Part shown: in pieces, positions 8,905 to 18,294 of the stretch
Layout: the number at the start of each line of letters is the position of its first letter
Numbering within the stretch: the first letter of the stretch is position 1
NCBI RefSeq assembly: GCF_010501015.1
Contig: NZ_QVML01000013.1
Coordinates: 1-64,000, forward strand
DNA: 64,000 bases
Source: Bacteroides sp. 214
GTDB lineage: Bacteria > Bacteroidota > Bacteroidia > Bacteroidales > Bacteroidaceae
Reading direction: 5' to 3'
Position numbers and translations under genes: made by a program
Notes under the pieces: generated by a model
Seen by the model: only the letters and a program-made list of their open reading frames with translations
Database searches by the model: none
Told to the model about the DNA's origin: nothing

Positions 8905-9122
8905 GTCAAAATCTACTGAAAGTGCAGGTGGAATTAAGTTTAATTAGTACGTTGTCTATCTCTTTAGTAAATAGTTTTGTAACGGTTTTGCTCTAACCGG
9001 CACATCTGTCCTCTCTTTTTGAAGTGATTTTGCATTAATTTCGTTTATTTCTTTTTTGTGTGCTAAAGAATAGTTTATTTTGCAACGTTTTTAGAATAAA
9101 GCAACGGTAATAGTCAAAGAAA

Positions 9123-9965
9123 ATGAGGATAATACATACCATCAGAGAGTTAAAAGAAGTATTGGCTGATTGTCGGAATCAACAGAAAAAAATTGGTTTA
9201 GTACCCACTATGGGAGCGCTACATGCCGGACATATTTCTTTGGTGGAGAAGAGCGTTGGCGAAAATGAAGTAACAGTAGTTACTATCTTTGTAAATCCCA
9301 CACAGTTTAATAATCTTGATGATCTGGAGAAATATCCGCGCACGCTGGAGGAAGATGTGCGGTTGCTCGAGGTTAATCATGCCGATGTTGTTTTTGCTCC
9401 CTCGGTAGCCGAAATGTATCCTACACCTGATACCCGCAGTTTTAGCTATCCGCCACTCGATGAAGTGATGGAGGGTAAGTTTCGTCCGGGACATTTTAAT
9501 GGCGTTTGCCAGATTGTGAGCAAGCTTTTCGAAGCGGTAGAGCCGGATAACGCTTATTTTGGAGAAAAAGATTTTCAGCAACTTGCTATCATTCGCAAGA
9601 TGAATCGTGCGCAAGATTACGGTATTTATATTGTAGGTTGCCCCATTGTTCGCGAAGCCGATGGCTTGGCTATGAGTAGTCGAAATAGTCGTTTGTCTAC
9701 TGAAGAACGAAAAAATGCGTTAGAAATATCACAAACTTTATTCAAAAGCCATACCTTTGCCAAAGAACATTCGGTAAAGGAAACAATTCGATTTGTAGAA
9801 GATTCTATAGCTGCCGCACCCGGACTTGAGTTGGAGTACTTTTCGTTGGTAGACGGAGATACGCTACAACCAATCGAAGCTTGGGAAGATGCCACATACA
9901 TCGTTGGCTGTATTACCGTGTTCTGTGGCGATGTTCGTCTGATAGATAATATAAAATATAAATAA
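9123..9965 (+). CDS. panC: pantothenate synthetase
   Basis: A 280-residue enzyme that joins pantoate and beta-alanine with ATP to make pantothenate, the last step before coenzyme A synthesis. The HIGH-type motif is in [10 protein letters not shown] (residues 28-37). The substrate-binding blocks [13 protein letters not shown] and FGEKDFQQL are present, as is the KMSKS-like [10 protein letters not shown]. Length and motifs match the family throughout. It is 11 nt upstream of panD, which supplies beta-alanine, so the two form a functional operon. A TTATTTTG at 9074-9081 is a one-mismatch -7 candidate. Confidence 0.97.
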   Translation: MRIIHTIRELKEVLADCRNQQKKIGLVPTMGALHAGHISLVEKSVGENEVTVVTIFVNPTQFNNLDDLEKYPRTLEEDVRLLEVNHADVVFAPSVAEMYPTPDTRSFSYPPLDEVMEGKFRPGHFNGVCQIVSKLFEAVEPDNAYFGEKDFQQLAIIRKMNRAQDYGIYIVGCPIVREADGLAMSSRNSRLSTEERKNALEISQTLFKSHTFAKEHSVKETIRFVEDSIAAAPGLELEYFSLVDGDTLQPIEAWEDATYIVGCITVFCGDVRLIDNIKYK

Positions 9966-9976
9966 CCCCCGTTTGC

Positions 9977-10327
9977 ATGACTATTGAAGTATTAAAATCG
10001 AAGTTGCATTGTGTACGTGTTACCGAGGCAAACCTCAATTATATTGGTAGCATTACCATTGATGAAGACCTCATGGATGCTGCTAATCTCATAGCTGGAG
10101 AAAAGGTTCAGATAGTGAACAATAACAACGGTGAGCGTTTGGAAACTTATATAATCAAAGGTGAAAGAGGCTCGGGAGCTATTTGTTTGAATGGCGCGGC
10201 AGCTCGCAAGGTACAACCGGGCGATATTGTGATTATTATGTCATACGCACAGATGGACTTTGAAGAAGCGAAAACGTTTAAGCCGGCAGTGGTATTCCCC
10301 GATTCGCAAACGAATAAGTTGGTGTAG
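9977..10327 (+). CDS. panD: aspartate 1-decarboxylase proenzyme
   Basis: A 116-residue pyruvoyl enzyme that decarboxylates aspartate to beta-alanine for PanC. The self-cleavage site Gly24-Ser25 is in YIGSITID; cleavage converts Ser25 to the pyruvoyl group. The family block [19 protein letters not shown] is also present. It is co-transcribed with panC and followed at once by a strong terminator. Confidence 0.97.
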   Translation: MTIEVLKSKLHCVRVTEANLNYIGSITIDEDLMDAANLIAGEKVQIVNNNNGERLETYIIKGERGSGAICLNGAAARKVQPGDIVIIMSYAQMDFEEAKTFKPAVVFPDSQTNKLV

Positions 10328-10347
10328 GTCATACATCGTACAGATAC

Positions 10348-10385
10348 AAAAAAAGAAGAGAGCAAAACGCTCTCTTCTTTTTTTT
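10348..10385 (+). terminator. terminator of panC-panD
   Basis: GAAGAGAGC (10355-10363) pairs with GCTCTCTTC (10369-10377) around AAAAC, extended by A/T pairs and followed by a run of eight T. It is a classic intrinsic terminator 20 nt after the panD stop. Confidence 0.9.
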
Positions 10386-10537
10386 GCTTATGGCTCTTGC
10401 TTCGTCAGCCATAGTTTCATTCGTTGTCAGCCATAGTCTCATGACCCTTCAGCCATAGTCTCGCGACCCTTCGTCCATAGTCTCGCGACCCTTCAGCCAT
10501 AGTCTCACGGTCGCTCGTCCATAGGCTGATTTTTCTT
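10384..10537. repeat. 22-bp tandem repeat array A (about 7 units)
   Basis: Seven degenerate head-to-tail units of exactly 22 bp start at 10384, 10406, 10428, 10450, 10472, 10494 and 10516. The core is AGCCATAG followed by TCTC and a CCCTT/TCGT-type end. Unit 0 carries the inverted core TTATGGCT. There are no spacers, so it is not CRISPR. 22 is not a multiple of 3, so it does not encode a protein repeat. The array lies between the panD terminator and the stop of the NfnAB gene. The same unit recurs at 33887-34018 and, in reverse orientation, at 45993-46116. Confidence 0.85.
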
Positions 10538-10541
10538 CGGC

Positions 10542-12821
10542 TTACTTGTTCAGTTGCTTGTGCATGGAAGCCGCCGCTTTGCGACCATCGCCCATGGCAA
10601 GAATAACAGTAGCTCCACCACGCACAATGTCTCCTCCTGCATAAATCATCGGGATAGACGATTGCATATTTTCGTCTACATTGATAGTACCCCACTTACC
10701 CATTTCCAGTCCTTTGATAGAGCTTGGAACAATTGGATTTGGTGAAACGCCAATGCTGACAATTGCCAGATCAATGTCGATAGTCTCCGTTGCACCGGGT
10801 ATTTCTACCGGCCTGCGTCTGCCCGAAGCATCCGGCTCGCCGAGTTCCATTTTTTGTAGTACAACTTGTTTTACGCTACCATCTTCATTTCCGATGTATT
10901 CAATAGGGTTGTGTAGGTTGAGGAACTCTATTCCTTCTTCCTTGGCGTGCTTCACTTCTTCAATACGCGCAGGCATTTCTTCTTCCGAACGGCGGTAGAT
11001 AATCATGGCACGCTCGGCTCCCAAACGCTTAGCGGTGCGCACGGAGTCCATTGCGGTGTTACCACCACCTATTACTGCTACATTCTTACCGAAGGTAACA
11101 GGTGTGTCCGAGTCAGGGCTTGCCGCATCCATAAGGTTTACGCGCGTAAGGTATTCGTTGGACGACATGATGTTAATCAGGTTTTCGCCCGGTATATTCA
11201 TGAAGTTGGGCAATCCGGCACCTGAAGCAACAAAGAATCCTTTGAAACCTTCTTCTTTGAGATCTTCTATGCTAATGGTTTTGCCTACGATGCAGTCTTT
11301 CACAAAGGTAACACCCATGCCTGCAAGTCCTTCAATCTCTACATCAACAATTTGATTGGGCAAACGGAACTCGGGGATACCATATTTCAAAACACCGCCA
11401 ATTTCGTGGAGGGCTTCAAATACAGTAACACTATAACCATTCTTAGCCATTTCTCCTGCAAAGGAAAGTCCGGCAGGACCAGAGCCAATAACGGCTACCT
11501 TGATTCCATTAGCGGGTGCTACTTCGGGGATGGATATTTTGCCACTTTCGCGTTCATAGTCGGCGGCAAAGCGTTCCAGATTACCAATGGCTACGGCTTC
11601 TTTACCCATTTTGAGATGGATACACTTAGCTTCGCACTGCTTTTCTTGCGGACAAACACGTCCGCAAACAGCAGGTAGCGCACTGGTTTCTTTTAGTGTC
11701 TTGGCTGCTTCAAGGAACTCGCCACGTTCTATATTTTTTATGAAACGGGGAATGTCAATGTTAACCGGACAGCCATCAATACAACCGGGGTTGGCACAGT
11801 CCAAACAGCGCTTCGCTTCGTTCATGGCTTGGGCCTCGCTAAGTCCGCGGTTTACCTCTTCTGTGCGGTGTGCTATGCGATATGCGGGTTCCAATTCGTT
11901 CATGTGAACGCGCTCAATACTACTACGCTCTTTGGCTTTGAGGCTTTTACGAAGCTCTTCGCGCCAAGCGGCATCGCGGCTTTTCTCTGTATTAGTAGCT
12001 TGGCAAGAACCAAGTTTTTTTACCTCTTCTTGTTCAATCTTTTTGAAAGCACCCATACGAAGGAGCATTTCTTCGAAATCTACCTGATGTCCGTCGAATT
12101 CAGGACCGTCTACACAAACAAATTTGGTTTTGCCACCTACTGTGATGCGGCAGGCGCCGCACATACCTGTACCGTCTACCATGATGGTATTGAGCGATAC
12201 ATCGGTGGGGATTTCGTATTTCTTGGTGAGTAAGCAAACAAACTTCATCATAATGGCAGGGCCAATAGCGAAGCATTTATTTACTTTTTCGCGCTTAATA
12301 ACTTCTTCAATGCCTTCGGTTACCAAACCTTTGCGACCGTAAGAACCGTCATCGGTCATAATGATAACTTCGTCCGAACTCTTGCGCATTTCCTCTTCAA
12401 GTATGATGAGTTCTTTATTGCGTCCTGCAAGTACGGTGATTACTCTATTGCCTGCAGCTTTCAGGGCTTGTACGATGGGGAGCATCGGTGCTACACCCAC
12501 ACCACCTCCGGCGCAAATCACGGTGCCGAAGTTATCAACGTGAGTAGCTTTTCCCAGCGGACCTACTACATCGGTAATGTATTCGCCTACTTTTAGTGCG
12601 GCAAGCCTTGATGATGAAAGCCCAACTTCCTGAATCACAAGCGTGATAGTTCCTTTCTTCGTGTCTGCTTCAGCAATGGTTAACGGCATACGTTCGCCTT
12701 TTTCTCCTACCCGGACAATTACAAAATGTCCTGCTTTGCGCGACTTGGCAATAAGTGGCGCTTCAATCTCCAACTTGAATACCTTTGGAGAGAACTGTTC
12801 TTTGCTGATAATCTTATTCAT
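10542..12821 (-). CDS. NfnA-NfnB type fusion: ferredoxin:NADP oxidoreductase / glutamate synthase small-subunit-like
   Basis: A 759-residue fusion. Residues 1-~250 resemble the flavoprotein NfnA / DHOD-B electron-transfer subunit: R44-MPLT flavin motif, ICAGGGVGVAPM (~102-113) for NAD, and a [2Fe-2S] region with Asp216, Cys221, Cys224 and Cys236. Residues ~300-759 resemble NfnB/GltD: eight cysteines (339, 342, 347, 351, 386, 390, 396, 400) for two [4Fe-4S] clusters, GSGPAG (446-451) for FAD and IGGGNTAMD (~584) for NADPH. By homology it would link NAD(H), NADP(H) and ferredoxin by flavin bifurcation. The all-in-one annotation 'DHOD B / NADPH-dependent glutamate synthase' is common in Bacteroidales. 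It stands alone, without a GltB large subunit or a pyrD next to it. Confidence 0.88.
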   Translation of the reverse strand: MNKIISKEQFSPKVFKLEIEAPLIAKSRKAGHFVIVRVGEKGERMPLTIAEADTKKGTITLVIQEVGLSSSRLAALKVGEYITDVVGPLGKATHVDNFGTVICAGGGVGVAPMLPIVQALKAAGNRVITVLAGRNKELIILEEEMRKSSDEVIIMTDDGSYGRKGLVTEGIEEVIKREKVNKCFAIGPAIMMKFVCLLTKKYEIPTDVSLNTIMVDGTGMCGACRITVGGKTKFVCVDGPEFDGHQVDFEEMLLRMGAFKKIEQEEVKKLGSCQATNTEKSRDAAWREELRKSLKAKERSSIERVHMNELEPAYRIAHRTEEVNRGLSEAQAMNEAKRCLDCANPGCIDGCPVNIDIPRFIKNIERGEFLEAAKTLKETSALPAVCGRVCPQEKQCEAKCIHLKMGKEAVAIGNLERFAADYERESGKISIPEVAPANGIKVAVIGSGPAGLSFAGEMAKNGYSVTVFEALHEIGGVLKYGIPEFRLPNQIVDVEIEGLAGMGVTFVKDCIVGKTISIEDLKEEGFKGFFVASGAGLPNFMNIPGENLINIMSSNEYLTRVNLMDAASPDSDTPVTFGKNVAVIGGGNTAMDSVRTAKRLGAERAMIIYRRSEEEMPARIEEVKHAKEEGIEFLNLHNPIEYIGNEDGSVKQVVLQKMELGEPDASGRRRPVEIPGATETIDIDLAIVSIGVSPNPIVPSSIKGLEMGKWGTINVDENMQSSIPMIYAGGDIVRGGATVILAMGDGRKAAASMHKQLNK

Positions 12822-12872
12822 TCGTAATCACTTTGTTCTTTATTTAACCCTCTATAGTAGGGTAACGCGCTG

Positions 12873-12880
12873 CAAAGATA
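12873..12880 (-). promoter_or_regulatory. -7 box for the NfnAB fusion gene
   Basis: TATCTTTG on the minus strand matches TAnnTTTG. The leader to 12821 contains a small ACCCT/AGGGT hairpin. Confidence 0.55.
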
Positions 12881-12891
12881 CGTTATTTAAT

Positions 12892-12928
12892 TAAAAAAAC
12901 TCCCGACCTTGCAAAAAGTCAGGAGTTT
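12892..12928 (-). terminator. terminator of serS
   Basis: On the minus strand AAACTCCTGAC pairs with GTCGGGAGTTT (one U-G pair) around a ~10-nt loop, then a run of T. It begins 30 nt after the serS stop. Confidence 0.85.
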
Positions 12929-12957
12929 AGCCAATATTTTATATAAAATTGAAGCTA

Positions 12958-14235
12958 TTATTTACTTATCATATCAAAACCACAGTATGGAATCAATGCT
13001 TCGGGTATGCGAATACCTTCGTCTGTTTGATTGTTTTCCAGCAATGCGGCAAGAATACGTGGTAATGCCAATGCCGAGCCGTTCAGTGTGTGGCATAGCT
13101 CTGTCTTTTTGTCGGCTGTGCGGTAACGACACTTCAACCTGTTTGCCTGATATGATTCGAAATTAGATACCGAGCTAACCTCTAACCAACGCTTTTGTGC
13201 TGCCGAGTACACTTCAAAATCGAATGTGATGGCAGAGGTAAAGCTCATATCTCCGCCACAAAGACGAAGAATGCGATAGGGGAGTTCCAGCTTCTTAACT
13301 AAGTTCTCTACGTGAGCAATCATTTCGTTCAATGATTCGTAAGAATGCTCGGGCTTGTCAATGCGCACAATCTCCACCTTGTTGAACTGATGTAAGCGGT
13401 TCAAGCCACGAACATCTTTTCCATAAGACCCTGCTTCTCTGCGGAAACATGCCGAGTAAGCGCAGTTCTTTATAGGAAGTTCCTTCTCGTCAATGATTAC
13501 ATCGCGGTAGATATTAGTCACTGGCACTTCGGCAGTAGGAATTAAGTATAGATTGTCTTCGGTTGCATGATACATTTGTCCTTCCTTATCGGGAAGTTGT
13601 CCTGTACCATAACCTGATGCTTCGTTTACTACGTATGGTGGCTCGATTTCCAGATATCCTGCATCTCGCGCTTCGTCCAGGAAGAAGTTAATAAGTGAAC
13701 GTTGCAAGCGAGCGCCTTTTCCTTTATATACAGGGAAGCCTGCGCCGGTAATCTTTACACCGAGTTCAAAGTCAATCAGGTCATACTCTTTTGCTAGTTC
13801 CCAGTGTGGTTTAGCATCAGCGGGAAGTTCCACCTCTTTGCCACCCGTATGTTCTACAACGTTGTCTTCGGGTGTTTTGCCTTCGGGTACCATTTCGCTG
13901 GGGATATTGGGGATGGTATATAATAGTTCCTGCAATTCGGTGGTAGCTTCGCTCATGGTAGCTTCCAGCGCTTTGCTGTTTTCTTTTAGTTCGCTTACTT
14001 TGCTCTTTGCTGCCTCTGCTTCTTCTTTCTTTCCTTCTTTCATCAGTTGTCCGATTGATTTGGAAAGTGCGTTTATCTCAGCAAGATTGCCATCAAGTAC
14101 TCCTTGTGTGTTACGCCTTTTGTCGTTTGCGGCGATAACCCGTTCAATCACTTCGCCTGCATTTTTGAAGTGTTTCTTTCCCAACCCACGGATAACCGCT
14201 TCGGTGTTTTCGGTGATTTGTTTAATTGTAAGCAT
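12958..14235 (-). CDS. serS: serine--tRNA ligase
   Basis: A 425-residue class II aminoacyl-tRNA synthetase charging tRNA-Ser (and tRNA-Sec where present). The N-terminal ~110 residues form the long antiparallel coiled-coil tRNA arm, rich in Lys/Glu/Ala. Motif 2 is in FRREAGSYGKDVRGLNRLHQ, and motif 3 includes NGSALALPRILAALLE near the C-terminus. Length is normal. It is separated from rpmA by a terminator, and its own promoter is not obvious. Confidence 0.97.
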   Translation of the reverse strand: MLTIKQITENTEAVIRGLGKKHFKNAGEVIERVIAANDKRRNTQGVLDGNLAEINALSKSIGQLMKEGKKEEAEAAKSKVSELKENSKALEATMSEATTELQELLYTIPNIPSEMVPEGKTPEDNVVEHTGGKEVELPADAKPHWELAKEYDLIDFELGVKITGAGFPVYKGKGARLQRSLINFFLDEARDAGYLEIEPPYVVNEASGYGTGQLPDKEGQMYHATEDNLYLIPTAEVPVTNIYRDVIIDEKELPIKNCAYSACFRREAGSYGKDVRGLNRLHQFNKVEIVRIDKPEHSYESLNEMIAHVENLVKKLELPYRILRLCGGDMSFTSAITFDFEVYSAAQKRWLEVSSVSNFESYQANRLKCRYRTADKKTELCHTLNGSALALPRILAALLENNQTDEGIRIPEALIPYCGFDMISK

Positions 14236-14254
14236 ATATGTATCTTTTTTTTCT

Positions 14255-14289
14255 AAAAAAGGAGATATGACTTGAAATCATATCTCCTT
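14255..14289 (-). terminator. terminator of rplU-rpmA
   Basis: AAGGAGATATGA (14259-14270) and TCATATCTCCTT (14278-14289) form a perfect 12-bp stem with a 7-nt loop. On the minus strand it is followed by TTTTTTAGAAAAAAAAG. It lies 35 nt after the rpmA stop. Confidence 0.85.
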
Positions 14290-14323
14290 CTCCTGTTTTT
14301 TGAAATAAGATTTTATTAAATCC

Positions 14324-14596
14324 TTATGCTTCTTTAGCTTCTTCGGCAGGAACGATGGAAACAATTCTCTTGTCGTTCTTTGTTTTCTTAAAGCTTACGA
14401 TACCATCTGTTAGGGCGAAAAGAGTGTGGTCTTTACCCATACCCATGTTAATACCTGGGTGGAATTCAGTACCTCTTTGACGAATAATGATGTTACCAGC
14501 TTTGCAAGCTTCACCACCATATATCTTTACGCCTAATCTTTTGCTATGTGATTCGCGGCCGTTCTTTGAACTACCGACACCTTTCTTATGTGCCAT
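14324..14596 (-). CDS. rpmA: 50S ribosomal protein L27
   Basis: A 90-residue ribosomal protein L27. The N-terminus [20 protein letters not shown] is the canonical form that reaches the peptidyl transferase centre, with no cleavable Firmicutes-type extension. It is 21 nt downstream of rplU, the usual L21-L27 pair. Confidence 0.98.
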   Translation of the reverse strand: MAHKKGVGSSKNGRESHSKRLGVKIYGGEACKAGNIIIRQRGTEFHPGINMGMGKDHTLFALTDGIVSFKKTKNDKRIVSIVPAEEAKEA

Positions 14597-14617
14597 TTTC
14601 TTCTACGTTTTAATTGA

Positions 14618-14935
14618 TTAAGCTACTACTTCTTTAATTGTAATCTCTGTAAATTGTTGGCGGTGACCATTGCGTTTTCTATAACCTTTTCTTCTCTTTT
14701 TGTGGAATACGATTACTTTGTCGCCTTTCACTAAGTTAGAAACGATTTCGCAAACTACTTTTGCGCCTTCTACTGTTGGTGCTCCAACGGTAATTGCTCC
14801 GTCTTTGTCTACCAAAAGAACTTTGTCAAACTCTACAGTTGCTCCGTTTTCGCCATTTTGAATGTGGTGAACGAACAACTTCTTTCCAGCTTCAGCTTTA
14901 AACTGCTGACCGTTAATTTCTACAATTGCGTACAT
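14618..14935 (-). CDS. rplU: 50S ribosomal protein L21
   Basis: A 105-residue ribosomal protein L21. It begins [19 protein letters not shown] and ends with the basic [20 protein letters not shown] block that binds 23S rRNA. It is first in the rplU-rpmA operon. The ~80-nt leader contains complementary CGGGT/ACCCG segments that could fold, but I do not recognise a known leader class. Confidence 0.98.
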   Translation of the reverse strand: MYAIVEINGQQFKAEAGKKLFVHHIQNGENGATVEFDKVLLVDKDGAITVGAPTVEGAKVVCEIVSNLVKGDKVIVFHKKRRKGYRKRNGHRQQFTEITIKEVVA

Positions 14936-15023
14936 CTGTTATTTATTATACAGGTTTCTCCGTCGGGTGGTCGTTAATTGCTTAAAGAACACTTGGTTTA
15001 CCCGGTGCGGAATAATTAGGCTG

Positions 15024-15055
15024 CAAAAGTAATAGATTTATTTTTATCGGACAAA
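15024..15055 (-). promoter_or_regulatory. promoter of rplU-rpmA
   Basis: On the minus strand TTTG (15052-15055), a 20-nt spacer and TACTTTTG (15024-15031) form a complete Bacteroidetes -33/-7 promoter. The leader to the rplU ATG is about 80 nt. Confidence 0.75.
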
Positions 15056-15082
15056 TCTTTTCCTTTGTTTTTTATACTGGCT

Positions 15083-15970
15083 CTACCAAATCGGCTCTAC
15101 TGTGTATCCTGCTTCTTTCAATAAGTTAATCAACCCCTTTTCTCCCGGTAAGTGTAGGGCACCTACGGCTACAAAACTGGCCATTTCTTTCATCATAGCC
15201 GGAAGCTTCTCTGCCCACGCCATGTTGCGATTGTCTATCATTGCTTCCATTTCACCAGGCAATGGGTCGCAGTTGGTATTTGTTTTGTGATAGGCTATTT
15301 CGAGTAGCTTATCTAATTGCTGGTTCATATAAGCATCGGTTAGTTCTATTGCCTGTTTTACGGTATTGTCAATATCCGATATGGTGCAAACCAACAGTTC
15401 AGCTTGTCTTTCCAATGGAGAATTGTTGAAGAGCATATTCATTTGAAACTCTAATGTTTCCAAACCAGCAATCTGTTTGCCAAGGTTACTACCCATTTCT
15501 TGCAAGAAACTATCCAACTGTTCTTTAGATTTATAGTTGGGCATGTGTTTTATGTAAAGCACCACTACCAAATTATTGGTGATGTATGCCGGTTTCATTT
15601 TAGGAACCATGTCTATGTGCAAGCCTACATACTCTTGGCAGGTTTTCTTTACCAGTTCGTATTCTTCAGGGGTGAAAAGTGATTTGAGTGTGATGCTGTC
15701 TTCATCAATCATCATCATTCTTTGCATCATCCCCATGGTTTCGGGTGATCTCATTTCGCTCATCGCAACTTCGCCGATTACGCGTTCGCACTCATTATAG
15801 GCTGCTCTGTATCCTTTTACGCTATCTAAAATGGCATAGGGCGCAAGATGGTGTGTGCCGAAAACATACGAAGATTTTTCCAAGTCGTTGCCCGATATCT
15901 TCCATAGTAGTTGCGCCTGAGTGCAAACAGCTGCGCAAACTAAAAACAGGGTCGTGATAATCTTTTTCAT
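15083..15970 (-). CDS. TraB/GumN family protein
   Basis: A 295-residue protein with a signal peptide (MKKIITTLFLVCAAVCTQAQ). The TraB/GumN fold is shown by FGTHHLAP (~37-44), the G-x-E block GLETLEFQ (~169-176), RNMAWAEKL and the C-terminal FVAVGALHLPGEKGL. The family is related to TIKI metalloproteases: the GTHH, GLE and GALHLPG motifs carry the putative metal ligands, so a secreted or periplasmic hydrolase is possible. It is 1 nt downstream of the ABC ATPase gene, so it is probably the last gene of the permease-ATPase transcript. The substrate is unknown. Confidence 0.85.
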   Translation of the reverse strand: MKKIITTLFLVCAAVCTQAQLLWKISGNDLEKSSYVFGTHHLAPYAILDSVKGYRAAYNECERVIGEVAMSEMRSPETMGMMQRMMMIDEDSITLKSLFTPEEYELVKKTCQEYVGLHIDMVPKMKPAYITNNLVVVLYIKHMPNYKSKEQLDSFLQEMGSNLGKQIAGLETLEFQMNMLFNNSPLERQAELLVCTISDIDNTVKQAIELTDAYMNQQLDKLLEIAYHKTNTNCDPLPGEMEAMIDNRNMAWAEKLPAMMKEMASFVAVGALHLPGEKGLINLLKEAGYTVEPIW

Positions 15971-15971
15971 C

Positions 15972-16745
15972 TTATTGTAATTCGTTAGTAGTTTCTTCGT
16001 TTACTTGTTCTTCAGAAAGAATCTCTTCCTCTTCCTTTTCTACCATATCTACATTGAAGTACTCTTCCAGTTCTTTTTCTGCCGAGTTGTCGTTATTGGC
16101 AATGTCGCGAATAACTACTCCATGCTCTAATAAAGCGATACGTGGACAGATATCTATTGTGTGGTTGAGGTTGTGGCTGGAGATAAGTACTGTGGCTTTG
16201 GTCTCCTCGTTGTATTTGCGCAGTATGTGTTTGATGATAGACTGCGAACTCGGATCGAGGAAGTTGAACGGCTCATCCAAAATAAGTAGTTGTGGATAAT
16301 GCAGCATGGCAGAAATGATACCGATTTTCTGTTTGTTACCCGCCGAGTAATTACGGATGAATTTCTTCTGTCCTAATACCTCGCCATTCATAAAGCGTTC
16401 GAACTGTACTAAGCGTTCGTCTACTTCTTCTTTTTTTAATCCGTACATCTTTCCGGTGAAGTAGAAGAATTCTTCGGGGGTGAGATAGTCAATAAGGAAA
16501 CCCTCGTCAATAAACGCACCGGTGTATGTTTTCCACTCTTCGCTTTTGCTTACGTCGATATCGTTTATTTTCACCAAACCATTATCGGCTTTGAGTAGGT
16601 CTAGTATTAACCGGAAAAGGGTGGTTTTCCCAGCACCGTTGTTTCCAACCAAGCCAATCATATCACCTTGTGCGATGTTATACGTTGCTATGTCTACTGC
16701 TTTTTTCTCGCCAAATAGCTTTTGTAGATTTTCTATTGTAATCAT
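15972..16745 (-). CDS. ABC transporter ATP-binding protein
   Basis: A 257-residue ABC ATPase. The Walker A is GNNGAGKT (34-41), the signature is NYSAGNKQK (a variant of LSGGQ), and the Walker B is LLILDEPFNFLDP. The extra C-terminal stretch is Glu-rich (KEEEEEILSEEQ). It lies 34 nt downstream of the DUF5687 permease, its evident membrane partner. The substrate is unknown; the set resembles ABC-2 type exporters. Confidence 0.93.
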   Translation of the reverse strand: MITIENLQKLFGEKKAVDIATYNIAQGDMIGLVGNNGAGKTTLFRLILDLLKADNGLVKINDIDVSKSEEWKTYTGAFIDEGFLIDYLTPEEFFYFTGKMYGLKKEEVDERLVQFERFMNGEVLGQKKFIRNYSAGNKQKIGIISAMLHYPQLLILDEPFNFLDPSSQSIIKHILRKYNEETKATVLISSHNLNHTIDICPRIALLEHGVVIRDIANNDNSAEKELEEYFNVDMVEKEEEEILSEEQVNEETTNELQ

Positions 16746-16779
16746 GTGTTCTTACTTTTAATAAAATATGAAAGTTGAG

Positions 16780-18264
16780 TTATTTTGTATCGCGGAATCC
16801 TTCCATGTTTCTGTATCTACGTGCCATGAAGCGGTTGTAGATGTTTTTTATCCAGAAGTCGGCTGTTGCCACAAAGGCAATACCAATGAAGAGTAATATC
16901 CACAATGCCACTGTTTCTCCGAAAAGTGCATTTAACAGGTACACAAGCAGAATCGGAATCATAAAGCTGCAAATACTGATGATGTTCTGAAGCCCTGTTC
17001 CTGATGATTGTCTGCCGGTAACTCCTTCATTCAATGGTACTGTCTTGTTATTGTATACCGCCATTTGAAAAAGACAAAAATAAACAGGCCCTATAGACAG
17101 AAACGCAAGTGCGAAGGTACCTAGCAAAGAGAGCTTGCCCATTACTACCGCCGGTATCATTAAAATAAAGGGGATAATAACCATGATGCAGTAAAAATAA
17201 TATTTGGCGCGGAGCAGTGTGTAGATAGATTCTTTACGCGTCATCAGTCCGTCAATATAGTTACCTTCAAATCCCATGATTTGTGTGAGTATCACTGTTC
17301 CGAAGGCTACAAAGCTGTAAATGGAGATAAAATTCTTCATGAACATGCCGTCGTAAGCATCCGAGAAGCTAAGAATAAGCGAGAAGAACACAACGATAAT
17401 GGCAATGGTACGCAGTGATACCTTGCAACGTTTGTTGCGAAAGAGCATCTTTAACTCTAAGCGTAGGTACTCGCCCAGCTCTCCATAACGTTCAAAGAAC
17501 TTGTATTCGGATACAGTCATCACTTTGGTGTCTTCCACCTTGTTGAGTTCCGAATAAGCAAATCTCAGTATTATACTTCTGTTTATGAACCACATCAAGG
17601 CAATACAAGCAATTACTCCGAGAAAATAGAGAATATCTCCGTCAATAAATCCTTCGCCAAGGTTCATGGTGAAATCAGCAAAGGGAAAATCAAAAGCGAA
17701 CTCTACACCAAGCAAGGCTCCGTATATGCTTACCGGCAACAATAGCCACCAAAAGTTTTCGTTGAAGAGGGTGCGGCAGAAGAGATACCAGTAGTTGTTG
17801 AGCAATATCAATAGATAAATGCCAAGGACGTAAGTAAATACACCAGCGATGCCGTAGAAACGGGTTATTGTCAGCAGTGCAAAGGGCACAAACATAAACA
17901 ACCACAGATAATTAAAACCACTAATACCCGAACGAATCAACAAAAAGTCAATTAACCGTTTACGTTTGATAGGCAGCAACAGGTAGGGTTTCATTTCTTG
18001 GGTGGGTGTCTTTTGGAAACTGAACCGCATGAAGAAGTCAAGTATAAGGACGTAGATAAGCCCCTTATTCATTACATGATACGGCTCTATGCTGGGAGCT
18101 GCATTGGCAAATCCTTTAGCGAAGGTTACTCCGAAAAAAATCAAATAACCAATCCAGAACACCGCCATGAAGTAGGCGAAGTACTTCCCGAATTTGTTCT
18201 TGTCATACATCGGGTGACGCTTGGCGGCAAGCTTGCTGTGTTTGCGTAATTCGTTGAAAAGCAT
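16780..18264 (-). CDS. DUF5687 family ABC permease
   Basis: A 494-residue polytopic membrane protein with about 11-12 hydrophobic helices, matching DUF5687, a Bacteroidetes ABC-2-like permease family. The chosen start is the ATG at 18264 (MLFNELRKHSKLAAKR). The frame continues upstream only to a GTG inside a hairpin region. A soluble loop around residues 250-290 (VEDTKVMTVSEYKFFERYGELG) separates two membrane halves. With the adjacent ATPase it forms a complete transporter; direction and cargo are unknown. Confidence 0.85.
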   Translation of the reverse strand: MLFNELRKHSKLAAKRHPMYDKNKFGKYFAYFMAVFWIGYLIFFGVTFAKGFANAAPSIEPYHVMNKGLIYVLILDFFMRFSFQKTPTQEMKPYLLLPIKRKRLIDFLLIRSGISGFNYLWLFMFVPFALLTITRFYGIAGVFTYVLGIYLLILLNNYWYLFCRTLFNENFWWLLLPVSIYGALLGVEFAFDFPFADFTMNLGEGFIDGDILYFLGVIACIALMWFINRSIILRFAYSELNKVEDTKVMTVSEYKFFERYGELGEYLRLELKMLFRNKRCKVSLRTIAIIVVFFSLILSFSDAYDGMFMKNFISIYSFVAFGTVILTQIMGFEGNYIDGLMTRKESIYTLLRAKYYFYCIMVIIPFILMIPAVVMGKLSLLGTFALAFLSIGPVYFCLFQMAVYNNKTVPLNEGVTGRQSSGTGLQNIISICSFMIPILLVYLLNALFGETVALWILLFIGIAFVATADFWIKNIYNRFMARRYRNMEGFRDTK

Positions 18265-18294
18265 GGTTGAAATGGGTCGTAAGTTGATACAATA

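Noticed and set aside
10384..10537. Possible CRISPR array
   Set aside because: Units are contiguous 22-mers without spacers, units are degenerate, and no cas genes are present.
10417..10695. 92-codon minus-strand ORF across repeat array A and the end of nfnAB
   Set aside because: Out of frame with nfnAB and generated by the repeat.
14936..15018. Known L21 leader or riboswitch upstream of rplU
   Set aside because: Some complementary segments exist but no recognised leader consensus could be matched by eye.
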